Positions 10,475 through 24,319 are shown, counted from the first letter of the stretch. The stretch is 64,000 nucleotides of DNA from Amblyornis subalaris (GCA_018881555.1 JACAXG010000070.1:3224001-3288000); one strand, 5' to 3'. Notes: generated by a model not told the origin, from the sequence alone. Program-made: numbers and translations.

Positions 10475-13400
10475 GCAGAGCCTATTGGGAAGATATATTT
10501 TTCAAACACAGCAGAAACAAGAGTATCCAGTTTTGACAATAACTGGAGTTTCCAGTGCAGCCAAAGGTCTTTTGACTGCCTCAAAGTACTCTATAACCTG
10601 GAGCTAGTAAATACAGCTGGGGCTTCAGAGACCAAATCATACACCCCTGCCGTGCTTGATTCAGGGACACACAACCAGTCACATCTAACACTACTGCTCT
10701 GTCTTTAGCCAAGCCAATTTCTCCACTATTGGGCCCTACCTCAGATCCTGAAGAAAAATTAGATTATAATGTGGGGGTGGAATCATTAATGGTAAAAGAG
10801 TTTTGGTTTCTGAAGAGACAAAAATTCCTATCTAGTCTATACACTTCAGGCACAGAAGGATGTGACATGGCACTGACCACCCCATCAGAGGTGACTTTTT
10901 TTTTTTCAGTTCACCCAGAATGGACTACAGCAAACAGGTAACATTCAGACATAGCTGCAGAAGAAACCCATATCAGCATTTTGACATTCATCAAAGTAAT
11001 GACTTAGGAGAGTTAAGAGTTCAGAGAAAGACATTTTCTGGTATTATCCTCCCTTAATCATTGATCAAAACCAACAGTTTATCAGAAAGCTAATTCTCAC
11101 AAACTTTGGCTGCCACAAATAGCAAGAACACTTTTTCTCTCCCTATTTCTCTGAGATACTACATTTTCTTTTTCCCTCCAGCCCTTTCCAACTCCCTGCC
11201 TTCCCCCCAACACACACACAAATTTTGCGTTCCTCTCCATACAGATCGTTCTGCTAGGAAACATTTGATTACATCTTCTTTTATGTTCAGAGTTCTTTAA
11301 ATTCTGCTTGGATTTTTTTGGCTCGTGATTCTTGAAGTTGCCATTTCTGTGAATCATTAATTCAGAGATGCATGAACAATCTTACTTGATAGACTATGTA
11401 TTATGTTACCTCTCACTTTCCTCTGTTATCTTACATGTTGTCAAATCAGACTTCAAATTATGTCACAGCTACTCTTTCTGAATGGTTAATTTTTCACTGA
11501 GAGTTACACAGATGGGCAATTATTTTAAGGCTTGAATACCTGCCAACAATTGTAGTGGCATAAAGCTGATCTCCAAAGCCCACAGAGAACACCAAAAACA
11601 GAAGACAACACTGAACATAAACTATACCAATTTTTACGGATGGAAAAGTTAAAATCAAAATTTTCCACACCATTAAAAAGGCCTTCAATCGCTACAAGCA
11701 TGTATATATGGATATATGAACATGCAAAACTACACGTTAAATCCCCAAAGAATAACTATAGAGAACCAAACCAAGTTATAGAATAACAATGTTTTATTTA
11801 TGTATGTATTTTAAGACAAGCACACTACTCATGGGAGGAGTAGGGTAACCATCCTTTAAGCTCCTATATGAATCTATCTATAAAAATGAGTAAAATATAA
11901 GCCCCGCTCTTGAAAAAGAAATGTCACCTAGAGAAGTGGGAAGTGGGTCATTTTCCATGTCCTCTAGCCNGACAGCAGAATGGCCAGTGACTAATAAATC
12001 CTCTTTTAACTATCTGCTATTCAACCACTGACACTGGGACAAGAAATATGGAGCCTTTCGCATAAGCTTTTGGAAAACTATCCTTACACTGTGGGGATAC
12101 AACGTCTCTTATTGCTGGCATACATTGATTCTGCATCCTGACACTGTTACTGCTGCAATGTCAGCCCACTTACCAGGGCAGAACTGAGCCAAACTTACTC
12201 CTACATCCACCATGAAAAAACACAACAATACACATAAAAGCATTTACCTAAGTATACAAAGTCATATAGCACCCAGTCAAGTCTGTAATTTGCCTAAATC
12301 ACCTGCTGCCTTCCCCTCTCTCCTCCTAAAAGATCTTCAAAAATTTTTATCAGTTTTCCAAAACTCTGAAACAAACCACCAGAGGCTCTGAAAAATGTAC
12401 ATCAAGAATTATGACTTATTGGTTTGCACAGAATGAAACAAAACAGTGATAATAACGATTAAACAAGACAGCCATCTAAATCAGGCCTTCAACAAAAAGC
12501 ATTGCCATAAAGCAGTTCATGTTTCAAGGTGCATAGGGAGCAATCTTTGATATCCTGAAGAATCATTTACAGAGACATGAATATTTGGTTCCAAATCTAT
12601 AAATAATTAAAGAAGTTAATAATTAAACACATGAACCAGTCTTGGCTGAAAAGAAAATTTAGAAACTGCTGCAAGCACTTCTTCAATGACATTGACTTTC
12701 TTAAGCATAGTACAGAGTTCTCTAAACAGTGAAAAATGGAACATTTGATCTTTCATAAGCAGACTCAGAAAAGGCTGGGTGCTGAACCACAGATTTCTAG
12801 GAGGCTGCTCATTCTACCAGGACTCTAGTAGTCAATACCAGCAAGTGCCATCTCCATACAATATATACCAGTAGAATAAAAGGGAGAGTTCAGACAAACT
12901 CTAAGAACAAACCCTGCTATTATTTGATTATTTCCCTGAATTTATAATAATTTTGCTTCATGATTTGTTCCTTTTTTCCACATATGGTTCTCTTTCCTTT
13001 TCTCCATTTCTTTTCTACAAATTTAGAGAATGGTCATGTTTGCAGAATGTCTATTACAGAATTTTGAGGAAATCCAGACATTGATTTCAGGCACATGAAA
13101 TCATGTGTTCATAGATGAACACACAACGAGGCCTTGAGATCTATAAAGATCCTTCTTGGAATTAGTGTCCTACTAATCAATTATATTCCATGAGTAAATA
13201 AGAAAGGTATGAGAAAGTGAAGGGAACACACCCAAACACATCAGTCATTTACGATTAGCAAGGCCAACAATACACTCCAGTGGTAAGCTTTAAAACTTCA
13301 TTTCAATAAATTAATTAAAATATATGCCATTGCAACAGAGCTGACTTCATAAACCACATACAGTTCTGATTTTGGAGCATGTAGTAATTAAAAATATAAC

Positions 13401-16400
13401 TGGTAGCTGCTGCAGAGATTTCTTATTTTCAAGAGGAGAGAAGGTAATTAACCTCTGGCTTTCCAAATCATTAAAATTAAGAAACAGCCTTCTAGACTGT
13501 GGTGATTTGCCCAGAACTGGTTTACTAAAGCATCTTATCTAGTTGCCATCACATAAACTACCAAATGCACGTTCAGCCCTTCACAGAGGAAGGACTGACT
13601 GCTCCTCTAGCTCATGGCTACTTTACTCAAAACAGTCCCCAGACTTGAGTGGAGGTATTAATGGTGGTAATCCATCAGCCTGAAAAAGGTGGGAAAACCA
13701 CATATCTCACAGAACCATGAGCTCTGTGAATGAATTTACAGAGCAGATAGTTAGCATAGAGACAGGGGGCATGAGAAAAAGCCATGTACTATGGGGGAAA
13801 TCAGGCACACGATAAAGAACTAAAAAAATTTCATCAGAAATTAATGTGAACTCTTCTACTGCTCCCTGAGCAGAATATCTACAGGATTGTGCTGGCCTTG
13901 CAACTAGGTGACTGCTAATTACTACCTGGACTGAGGAAGATTCTCCACTGTTTTAATACTTGAAAGAGAGCTGGGTTGGCAACCTCTATATAATTAGTTT
14001 CCTAACAAGAGAAAGGATTTCAGATGTACGATGCCTGAGGAGGAGGGAGAGAGGACAGTCCAGTATATATACATATTTTTGTTCATTCTTTTAGCTCTGG
14101 TGACCTCCCCTTTATTTTCCTGCACTGCAAAGGACAAGTTATCATTAATGGCATAATGCATGTTATTATTCATTAGCACTGTTTTTCTTATGTGAGCCTA
14201 TCCTATCTTGTTGATGTTCACATTTCTGTCAGAGACTCACTATATTTAAACATATATATAAATTGCCATTACAGCTTTCTTTTTAAAGAAAACTGCTACT
14301 ACGGCTGACCAAAAAATTATCATTAAAACAATTTTCAATGACAGTATGTCTTTGAAGGCACTGTGCTTTTGCTAAGTATTATTAACTAATTTAAAATAAC
14401 ACCTAGAATGTTTTTTCTTAAATCAAAATATATTATTTCACAGCCACATCTGCTGTAAAACATATTTTACTTCATTCACTCATGAGTGTTCCCCATATTC
14501 ATTCATACCATCACACATCATAGAGTAGACTTCCACTGATACCCAGAATGGCAAGATACCACAATCACTTGATTTAGTATTACAATTGAATATTTAGGCT
14601 GTACAAAAGCATCAAGGATGTCATGAACTACTAATACTTTCATGCTACTAACAATCTAAAAATTGAGTAAAAGTAAAAATTAATTTGGTGTAGAAGAAAA
14701 AATTAAATTTCCTTATGTTCAATCACCTATTATTTTATCTCCACTTTACAGTAGGTTTGGGANATATTTCAATTTTTTAAACATGAAATTAATGCAAAGT
14801 TCTTTCCTTCTCTCCTCTTGTTATGCTGCTTCAGCCACTCTTATTCAACAGAGCCAAACCTTCCATGTCTCCACCAGGAGCTTTTCCCATCCCACATAGA
14901 TCTGTCTACCCCTATAGAAAACCCAAAACACCAGTCCCACAGCAACTGTTCTCTCTCTCTCAAGACAAGGACCTACATTAGAGAATTNTCATCTGCTTCT
15001 ATGGCACAGACACATAAAAGCAAGTGTGGAAGTAACTTCAGTCCTCACTTCTTGGGATTCTCCAACGNAACAGCAAAACTATTTTACCACACAGTTTAAG
15101 TGACTAATGGCACACAGCCATGAAAGCCCTCTTGGACAGCCCACTGGAGAGGTAAGAATAAGCTATGGTAATATTTTATAGGAATTTTTTTATAAGCGTC
15201 TCTGGTCTACTGGACATTTCAGTGTTTTTCAAACCTCAGAAATCTTCTGAGACTTCACTGCACAATCTCTAAAGTTACACGTTACACTACTNGCACCGAA
15301 GAAAAAATGAATAATAATACAAGAAAATACAGACTCACAGAAAATAAATTAAATAACAAGAAAAAAGTCTCATTCCATTCAGCTATGTTTCAGTACAATT
15401 ATTATTGCCATGCAGCCTGAAACATCTAAAATAACCACAGGACAATGAAATCTGAAAGACAAAGCAAAAAAATGCTTGCTTACCAACATTTTGCTGCCCC
15501 TATTTTACCTCCATTGATGGCAAGAAGCCTTTAGCCTATTACACTGAGATTTGAAGGGAAAAACTTTTTCTGCCAAATTCCAGCATTTCTAAAATCAAAA
15601 AGAAAATTGTAGAACTGGGTTCTATATCTGTACTGATTGTCAATCGTCTTAGACACAGATAGCATATAATCCTAAACTCTTTGATCTGAGAAAGCTATCA
15701 TTATAGCATTTCTCCATATGGAGAGTTTATGAGACTTTAGAGTAGCTTTACTTTACCATAGGAAGCTGTGGCAAGTTTTTCCCATCTAACACATGCAGGC
15801 TCATCCATCACATGAAAGTTTTGAATTAATGACACTACAACATTTTATAAAGGAGACAAAATCCATTTCATTTTTCAACTTTCTTGACAGAAGTTCTTTT
15901 CTAATTTCTAAGTCCCTCATTCAATGATCAGGAACTACATTGCCATTAGCTAAGTGTCATGTAAGTGCAGACAGATCAGAGACACAGATATCCCAACAAC
16001 TACCATTACTATCTGAAGTTCCCACCAATGCATACTATTCCTCCAGACCAGTTAACACAAAGTGAAAAAAACCCAAAACAACACAAAACAAAACAACAAA
16101 AAACCACAACAAACATACTCACCTACAGTAATGAATGAAACAGTGAATGCATAAAGACACTAGAAAGCTAAAACGCATATGTGAAAGGAACAGCATTTCT
16201 TTTGCTTTCTAGGAGCATAACACTTCTTTCTAAACACTGTCTAAAAGTGGAGGGTTTAGGCTAGTTGCATTTTTTATATGAAAAATATTCCATGAAAATG
16301 TGATCTTGCCAGCAGAAATTGTAATTTATATGGCAGAAGTCTTTAAATTCCTGTCTACATTTAAAGCCATGTTGATTTAATAGCCAGTCAGCCCACTCCT

Positions 16401-18478
16401 CCTTTGGCTATCTCTAGAGGCAAAATGGATTCCCATTAGTAATTCTCAGGCTTGGAGAAAGCTCTGACCTTTGCACAGGGTTTATCAAGGTCTGCTTTCT
16501 CTGCAACAGCTATAGATGGGGGCAATCCTCAAGAGACTTGTTCCTGCTGTTCTCTTCTGATGAAGCAACCCTTTGCATCTCCACTGGTTTCTATCACCCC
16601 AAATACAGCTCTCATCAATAATCACAGAAAAGAGACATCTAACTTGTTTTTTTAGTGTTTTTTTTTTTTTCTCCAAACACAAGGCTAGAATATGAGACTT
16701 GAATCCAGTATGGTTTAATGGTGAAGAAGGCAACACCACGTAACCCTCTTGGTAAAAGTTAGCAAAACAACAGGAAAAAGAGCCAAGAAAATTAGTGGGG
16801 GAGTAAGCTCTTTACACAGAGGCCCTCCATGATCTTTAAAATATAATCTTAACCATGAAGACAAACAGAGCCCATCAGTAATATACATATTCCACATCAC
16901 CATCTTCACCACTTACTCACATGAAGGCTAAATTTTTAAATTTTTGTATGCAGTTCTGATCCAGAGTCAGCCCAACATAACATTGATGTTGATGACACTA
17001 TTCCGATTACATTTCTAATATGTAAATTAAAGACGCAAATTTTGCCTTANAGAAGTACTAGATATGATGCTGTTTCTGTAATACATATGCTTCATTTGTG
17101 GCATGTCATCTTTTTCCATTTTTATCTCCATACAAGAACAGCAATCTTTCCTTCTCATAGGATGGAACCTGGAAAGGTTTCCTTTTCGTAAAGATTGAAC
17201 TGTCTCCTATAAATACAGTTGCTACTACATCTACATGATCTAAGGTAATGGCTGTAATAGAAAAGACAATGAAAAATAATAGATGAGCTCATTTGAAATA
17301 CAGAAGGCTTTGTCTTACTGGTAATAGCCAGAGGATGCCATAAAATAAAATAATCCCTTAAAAATGCCAGTCCACAAAAGTAGTCAATAGCCATCATGAT
17401 AAGCACTTGCTAATCAATAGTGATAAGTCAGTGCAATTTAGCTTACAGATGCTTCTTCAACAACTGTTTTTCTAATATGTAACTCACTAGCATAAACATA
17501 TCAGACCAATGCTTTAATAAGAAAGCTCTTTAGTGGATAACAGGGCAACAGGATGAAGAAACAGGACAGTACCATACCACCCCCTTACCAATCATCTTAA
17601 TCTGTTCTATATTTTGCAGAAAAAGGCCTCCCCAGGAATGCTGCTGACTACCAAAGCCTTATTTTTCTGTGAGGGAGGAGAACATAAGGAGAATTGACAT
17701 TCCTGAACACTGCAGCACTCTGACATGCTTTCAGAGAATGCAGAAAAACATCAGCTTGTGGAGAAAGGGGACATCTGAGTAACCACAGCTTTGATGTCAG
17801 CAGAGAAAAAATACGGAAAAGTTATTTGCTAGACATTTTAAATAAATTGAACTGAAATGAAAACACACTCAGGTTGACCGTTTTTCCAAGCATATTCAAA
17901 TACTTTCATAGCAGAAACCTTATCTGTGTGTGCAGACCTTAAACAATCAAAAAACTTTGTTAGGTGTAACAGGCTGCAAGAACAAGTCCCTTTTCCGCCT
18001 TCGACAAATGTCATTGTTCCTTACTCCTATCCATTCCCACGTGGTGCTGTAGGGGATCCTAGCCCCATCACTGTGGCCATGCCACCTGTCTCATTGGGCT
18101 CACCTTGGTTTCTCCTGTTCCCTCCACTCGGACAGAGGCTTTTTGATGGCCAAGGTGGTCTCTGGCCTATTCTTATTTCTCTCTACATCCCTGAGATTTT
18201 GTTTCATAGTTTGCCAATGACAGTGAGGTCCACTGCCTATTTGTTAAATTTTCAAATCTGCACTTTCCTATGCACATCAAGGAGAAGTATTTGACTTTGT
18301 AGAGCTTTGCTATCACTGTGTTACTGAAACTGCAACATGCTACTGCTGACCAGTGCTGTGTCTCACTGAACTCTCTGAATGATGGGATGGGCCACAAGTA
18401 TCTACAGCTGTTCCCGTTCTCCCAGGCTGACTTCAAATGATATTTTTATTTCTTTTATTTCTTGTTTCTTACCTTTTA
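10475..18478. other. Long AT-rich stretch without recognised gene
   Basis: Eight kilobases of unique-looking AT-rich DNA. I checked for exon-like segments. A donor-quality CTG|GTAAGTGG on the minus strand at 12174, with a 14-codon ATG frame upstream (12174-12213), and a 35-nt minus-strand segment at 15490-15550 between acceptor- and donor-like sites are the best, and both are weak. 13370-13510 is rich in TAAT cores. No transposon family recognised. Confidence 0.45.
16058..16112 (+). repeat. A/C-rich low-complexity tract
   Basis: A run of CAAAA/ACAAC units with almost no G or T. Simple low-complexity DNA with no apparent role. Confidence 0.7.
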
Positions 18479-18778
18479 GGTGGATTCTAAGCTTCTAACA
18501 CAAGAAAGCCGTTTTTAAAGCCTGCTCCCTTTAAAGTATCCAATCAATTTCAAGGTCTTGGGACCAACTTCGGCCAGGGATTTCAGCTTGTTGTTGCTGA
18601 TTTAAGATACTTAGTTCTGTCACCTGTGTTCTGAATATCTGCGATTTCTCAGACACTTAATAAGTTAGGAAGGGATTTGCTGAAGTGTTCATTTTAAAAA
18701 AAGTTAATTAGTCATCTATTTTCAACCTGGATATTTGGGACAAACAAGGACACAGGTTGTAGAAGCAGAAGGCACCAC

Positions 18779-19065
18779 CTATTCTCCAAAATAATGGCCA
18801 TGGTCAACCCTCTTGACATGGCCAGCCTTCAGAAGCCTGTCTGTGCAATACAGCCATGAGAGAGATAGTTCTTTGACAAGTTTATGAGCAGCATCAGCAT
18901 CCCTGCCTTCAGTGGACAAGAAAAACTTATCCGATTTGCCTTCCCCCCTAAAGGAACAGCACAAAATAAGCACATGAAGTCCTTTCAAATAAAATAAAGT
19001 CCCTTAAAGTATACCTACCTCTCTGGAAAAGTTGAAAGAGCAAATCGCATTAGTGAGGGTATTAG
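18779..19065 (-). other. Candidate two-exon gene end or pseudogene (unidentified)
   Basis: On the minus strand, a 47-nt segment (19065-19019) has an acceptor-like '...cttctggcag' before it and a donor GAG|GTAGGT after it. Next comes a 71-nt putative intron (19018-18948) ending in a good acceptor, 'gctgttcctttag'. A 169-nt segment (18947-18779) follows, open for 55 codons to a TAG. The phases agree: two trailing bases in the first exon and one leading base in the second. Peptide pieces such as 'EGRDADAAHKLVKELSLSW' and 'RLLKAGHVKRVDHGHYFGE' look protein-like, but I recognise no family. The intron is very short. Chance, a retrocopy or a small real gene are all open. Confidence 0.2.
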
Positions 19066-21699
19066 CTGCCAGAAGCAAGATTACTTAACAAAATCAAGAG
19101 CCATGCAAGATGCACTGTGCATCTTAAACAACCCTGGAGACCAGCAGACGTGACACAGACACAGGACCTGACAGAAATCAGCAACTGGAGGTCAAGTGGG
19201 GCACCCAAGACTATCTCAAGTGGAGGTGGAAGTTTAGGCTCACACTGCAGCATTCCGTCCCTAAGACGTTACTCAAAGTTTTTAAGTGCTGCAACAAGAA
19301 AAAATTAAGAATCTCTGAAGTAAAAGGAGGCCTTTGAATAAGGCTGTTACCTCTCACCTTCTACACAGCAGGAGGGCACTGCCAGAAAGAGAGCTTAATA
19401 ACGATGTGCCTCTGTACTCTGCGTCTGACTGCTCTGGTCACAGGAATTCAGGTTTGTTTGATGTTTTAATGGCTTTAACAATGTAGCAGCACTTCAGATA
19501 CTGATGCCACTATATAATCTTAACAGAACTCCTGAACCATGCAAATGTGAACACTAACACAACCAGAAGTTATTTTTTATTTCATTGCCACACCATCCCA
19601 GATGTCTCATAAAATTAGACACTGTGGAACAGAGACCATGACATGTGATGGTCTCTCAACCCCTGGAAGTATGCGTATGTTGGGTGAAGTAGAAGGGGAG
19701 ATAAGGGAATTCATCAGATGCATTATAAATTACACTCAAGTAACAAGGCAAGGATGAAAGTAAATTCTGCCAGAACTTAAACAGATGTGTAAAGGTACCA
19801 TTTAAAATATTCTAGTGGTATTATCTTCCACATTTTAATACTCCCCCAGTTAACTCAGCAGACGACTCCTTTATCTCGCAGTTGACAACTGAAGGTGCTT
19901 CATGAATGACAATTTTGAGAAAAAACATGAATTATATCTGAAACACAATATGCCCCAAATCCAAAAAATATTAGCTGACTTTTCACTGCTAGAAATTATA
20001 TTGTTTTTATGAGAGTTCTAAAATCAGTTCTTATAATTCCTTATTATAAAGGGGGAAAACCAAATCAATCAAGAAGTGTTTATCCTTCTGCTTTGGTTGT
20101 GGGGGTGGGGGGAATATTACACAGTTGTGTTGACTGGCTTTTAGTCAATTCAATATAACTTTACTATGGCAACAGTTGCATCACTTCATATCATGCAGTC
20201 TCAGACGAAAAAATTAACCAGCACCTCCTCCTTTTATTCCTGCACTTTGATCTTCTTGGCGGTGGACTTAAAAAGCTCTGCTTCTCAGATTTCCATGCCA
20301 GTGAGCCTGTGCTTATAAGATTTCTAACTGATGGAGCAGATTTTTCCTATTTACAATTAATCTAGTAAAAGCATTTTGCCCTAAAAGCTCCTTTGTGCTA
20401 CATGGTACATCCAGTACCTAGGGGGTTAATGCATGAAATGGATCACTGGGTTGAAAATAGAAATCACTGTTTAAAAAATGTGGTACCAGGAGAATTAGGC
20501 ACAACATAATATCGTAACCACTGAGAATTCTCAACAGTAAAATAAAGCCTTATACTCCCAGCATTTTCATTAGTTTTCCAGTAGTGCTGGACGCAGTGTG
20601 AATTACAATGAGCTAGAAAGCAGTGGTTGCTCTCTTTAAAGAACATGCACTGTATAGGGGGAAGTAATTTCTTCAAATCACACTGTGCTGGTTATTGGTT
20701 TGTATATGCTGGTATGCATTTTAGCACTTAGAAATTATATTTCTCTCTATTACTGGATTCTGCATATAGCCTGAAAAACAATATGTGTTCAGCAGCTCTC
20801 AAAATGAATCTCATTTTAAGGTAAATATTTGTTTAGAAGTATAAACAGTGATATAAATCTGTAGAAAGAGCATTCTGCACCAAATCTTTCACTGAAAGGA
20901 TGTTTTCTAAGTCTGGACAGGATGTGCTGTGTTTTCATTAAAACAACTGCAGAAGATAACGTTAAGATGACTAAAAGCCAAAACAGGCCAAAAATTGAGG
21001 TTGATATAAGCTTCTATTACAGAATGTTGTTTTGTTACTAGTAAGCTATTCGTCAGAAGAAAGAAAGAAAAGGTAAAAAAGGCAAAAAATAAAAAAGGCC
21101 CCAAAAATAAACTCACATGCCTGGCCCAGTCCAGTACAGTATTAAAATACCACCAATCACCTAAAAAAGAGGCAAACAAGCTTATACGTACAGAACTACT
21201 AATTTCTCTGAATCTATAAGTATGGGTCAAAAAAAAAACCCAAAGATGTGCTCTCTGACCATTTGCTGAGCACAGATCTCTGTTTTCAGCTGCCTGACAC
21301 AATCTAGAAGATCAAGCTCAGACCAACATGTACAATCACTGGAAAACCGGAGCTTCTCATTCTTAAGAGCCCAACCAGCCTAGACAAAATTGTACAGAGC
21401 CTGCAATATGCTCTATATCACAATAAGCTCCTCCACTGGGAGGACTCCGGTATGAATTCAGTGACATGTGCCACATGGAGTTCGTAGCAAGCAACCTTTC
21501 TCAGAGCCTAACTTCATTCAAGCCCCTACATCTCAGAAAGCCTAAAAAAGTGCTGAAAAGCAACTGCTTACCTCCTAAACAATTACCTGTACTATGCAGA
21601 CATTCCACATCTTCCACACACAGTGAGTTTTAATGTAATTCACAGAAACCCTGAGGACTGCTAGGGAGAATTTCTNTTCCTTCTCCCCCTGCTCAGAGA
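19066..21699. other. No gene recognised
   Basis: AT-rich with short frames only. The 131-codon minus-strand frame (20907-21302) has low-complexity F/L-rich content from an A-rich stretch and resembles nothing known. Confidence 0.5.
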
Positions 21700-22070
21700 G
21701 AGTGCCTACAGCAGGTTGCCCAAGACCATGCCCCATCAGGTTTTGATTACCTCCCCAGATGGAGACTTTACACAATCTCTCCCAGTATATGATCACCCTA
21801 AGACAGAAAAAGCTTTTTATTTTGTTCAGATGAAACTTTGTGGGGTTTTTATTTCTGCCCATTCCTCTTGTATCACCAATGGGCACTGCTGAGAAGAGTA
21901 TGGCTCCACTGCCTTCATTCTCCCTGATGAGGCATTTATACAGAGTGATAAAATTGCCCCTGAGCCTTCCCATCTGAATGGCAGCACAACCGTCTTTCAG
22001 CAACTCCTCCCACTTCCATATCATCTGCAAACCTGCTCTCTCCCCCTATTCCTTCAATCACGTACACTAA
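21700..22070 (-). mobile_element. CR1 LINE fragment, minus strand, internally deleted
   Basis: The plus strand reads as the complement of CR1 ORF2. Successive blocks 'gcaggttgcccaagacc', 'gatggagactttacaca', 'gggcactgctgagaagag', 'gaggcatttatacagagtg' and 'cccctgagccttccc' correspond to the C-terminal part of the CR1 protein in bird copies. At about 22010 it passes to 'catatcatctgcaaacctg', which matches the complement of the polymerase active-site (F/YADD) region. The intervening part of ORF2 is missing. Frames are broken by stops and shifts, so the copy is dead. The outermost 3' end of CR1 is also missing on the left. Confidence 0.7.
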
Positions 22071-22300
22071 AATGAGTAGTAGGGATTTCTGTGTGAGTGA
22101 GCAGTGCCAGCCTGGCTCTGGACACGGTGCAGGGCCATGTTCGAGCTGCTCAGCTCCAGGGCATGGTCTCCCCTGCTCAGACACAGCACTGCACTGACTG
22201 GCCATGCAGCTCCTGGGCCCCTGGTCCTGCACAAAGCCACACAGTTCACTGTGGCACAGGTGTGCACACACAGTGTCGACTCCCAGCGTGAGATATATAC
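22071..22300. other. GC-rich patch adjoining the CR1
   Basis: About 220 bp of GC-rich sequence following the minus-strand CR1. It may be the diverged upstream part of the same element, but I could not match it to CR1 blocks. Frames on both strands are open for 64-111 codons simply because stop-rich AT sequence is absent. Confidence 0.3.
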
Positions 22301-23983
22301 TTCTGGTATTTTATTAACTTCTTGCTTCACTGTTCTACACTCTCTAGTCTGCTGTGCTCTAGTGTAAGTAGAGGCACAACATTTTTTGGATTGTTATTTT
22401 CACATTTTAACATTACATCCTACATTGTCTCATTATCCACCTTCTTTTGATGTGGCATTGCCTCATGCTCAATAAAAGCAAGGTGGTTTTTTGTTTCCTT
22501 TTTAAGGAATGGATTAAAAAAAAATTGGTCTTTTTTTGCACTACTTAAAGGGAAAGACTTGTCTTTAAACAACTATGCTAATAACAGAAGACTCTAAATC
22601 ATGCAATTAACAAGTATTAAAGCTTCTTTCCTTAACAAATAATCTGATATTGTTCTCTTGAGGATTCTTTCTTCTTTTTATCCCCCAAATGCAAACAGCA
22701 AGCTGCTTACAAAGTCATTAAGATTAAATATTTACTGAAGAAAAATAAATAAATTTCAACAAGTAATAATCAGATTTGGTGCTGCTTTCTGTTTAGATAC
22801 CAAAACTTTGTTGGAATTCAGTGGGAATGAAAGGTCAGGAATGCAAGGTGTAGAGCATTTGCTGTTCTCAGAGAGATAACCAAAGGCATGCAGCCCCTCT
22901 AAGCAAGCAACAAGCAAGGATGGGTGAAGCAGGGAATGGATACCATATGATCTATCACATTATACCTGCTACAATTTATTCCCCTTATGAGACAGCAAAG
23001 GACAAGACCACCAGTTAAATCAAAGGTGGCTTCACATCATGACATAAAAATCATCACATCATCAATAAAGATTCACCACATCATGAAACAAAGATCTGAT
23101 GCAGTTCAATCATTGGGTTTACCAGAGCAGATCTTTATTTCACAAGGAAGATCCATGTGAATGAAGCTATTGCCCCCATACAGACAGTCTGGACTGAACA
23201 AGGAGGAGATGACCCATCTGTGAGGTTTGTCACACCTCTCAGAGGCTGCAAAGCCCAAGGCACTCGCTGGTCATGATGGTACAAAGCCTGGTTTCTGAGG
23301 CCTTCACTCACATGGATGCGCTGGCATCTCCAATGCTAAAGGCAGTCCACACCCCAGCCTTTTCCTGCATTGGGCACTCCCCAGCTGACCTATCACTGTC
23401 AAGGAAGCTCATGCAGATATGATAACTGTGAGACTTTTATATTCCTGCCAAGGACACTGATGGGTTTGAAACACTCCTGGACAAGGAGGCAGCAACAGGG
23501 AGAAATTGAAGACCTTTGTTTTCCTAAGAAATCTGGATAAAATCAACCAAACTACAACAAAATAAGGACAGAGAAGGTAGCCATAGCTGACATGCTAATA
23601 AAAGTTCTCTTTGAGAATACAGATATCCAGCATACATAAGAAAGCAATCCTGAAGAACTAGCAATCCACTGTATTTTACTTCAGTTGCTCTCCACACCTC
23701 AGAAAAACAATTTTAAGACTTTACCCTACAACTCTCTTCATGGAAGGCAGTGTCTTAGTACTGCTGAACTTCAGCAAACATGCTAAAAGAGCACCACTTT
23801 TTCCTCAAAACATCTGACGACTGCAGGGCAGAAACACAACAGTGTCACAACCGTCATGTTTCAAATGCATGTTTACAAATTTGGCTATACTGGAGTAAGG
23901 CACGTCAGGAGGACAAAGCTACCCTGAAGTTTTTAGGATGAGCAAACATGCTGCACTCTCATAGAAAATCACAGAAGGATTTT
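22301..23983. other. No gene recognised
   Basis: AT-rich to mixed composition. 22640-22800 is complex and TAAT-rich, and 23270-23520 is moderately GC-rich. No repeat family, exon pair or RNA gene recognised. Confidence 0.5.
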
Positions 23984-23988
23984 TTAAC
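23984..23988. repeat. 5' target-site duplication TTAAC
   Basis: TTAAC immediately precedes the TG that opens the LTR at 23989 and is repeated exactly after the closing CA (24957-24961). A 5-bp duplication is the size typical of ERVL-class integration. Confidence 0.75.
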
Positions 23989-24035
23989 TGTACTGGGTTT
24001 GTGTAGCCAGGTTTTGACAGCAGAGGGGCTACCAG

Positions 24036-24058
24036 GGCAGCTTCTGTGAGAAGCTGCC
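24036..24058. repeat. Perfect 10-bp hairpin in the LTR
   Basis: GGCAGCTTCT, a 3-nt loop GTG, then AGAAGCTGCC. The arms pair perfectly over 10 bp. Its position near the 5' edge of U3 makes it part of the LTR rather than a microRNA precursor. Confidence 0.7.
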
Positions 24059-24319
24059 AGAAGGTTCCCCTATGTCAAATACTGCCAACACCAGCTGGCT
24101 CCAAAACAGACCTGCCATTGGCCAAGGCCGAGCCCATCTGCAACGGTGGTAGCACCTCTGGGATAACAGATTTAACGAGGCAGGTAAAAAGCCCTGCACA
24201 ACTGCAGCCAGTCAAAGGAGTAAGAATGAGAGAAAGAGCCCTGCAGACACCAAGGTCAGTGGAAAAGGCGGGGGGGAGGTGCTCCAGGCACCAGAGTAGA
24301 GATTCGCCTGCATCCTGTG

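Noticed and set aside
10897..10941. 28-nt plus-strand exon between a T-rich acceptor and CAG|GTAACA
   Set aside because: All three frames are possible and the segment is too short to carry evidence.
12174..12213. First coding exon on the minus strand (14-codon ATG frame to CTG|GTAAGTGG)
   Set aside because: GTAAGT donors are expected dozens of times in both strands of 64 kb. The ATG context is poor and no promoter features are present.
18480..18518. Terminal exon 'VDSKLLTQESRF' then TAA behind a long pyrimidine tract
   Set aside because: The acceptor is good, but 13 codons to a stop is too short to distinguish from chance and no partner exon is visible.
21575..22271. Overlapping minus-strand frames of 151 and 111 codons as a gene
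   Set aside because: They lie largely over the CR1 remnant and an adjoining GC-rich patch, cover different phases and contain CR1-derived blocks.
24036..24058. microRNA precursor
   Set aside because: The paired stem is only 10 bp with a 3-nt loop and is part of the LTR. It is too short for a pre-miRNA.
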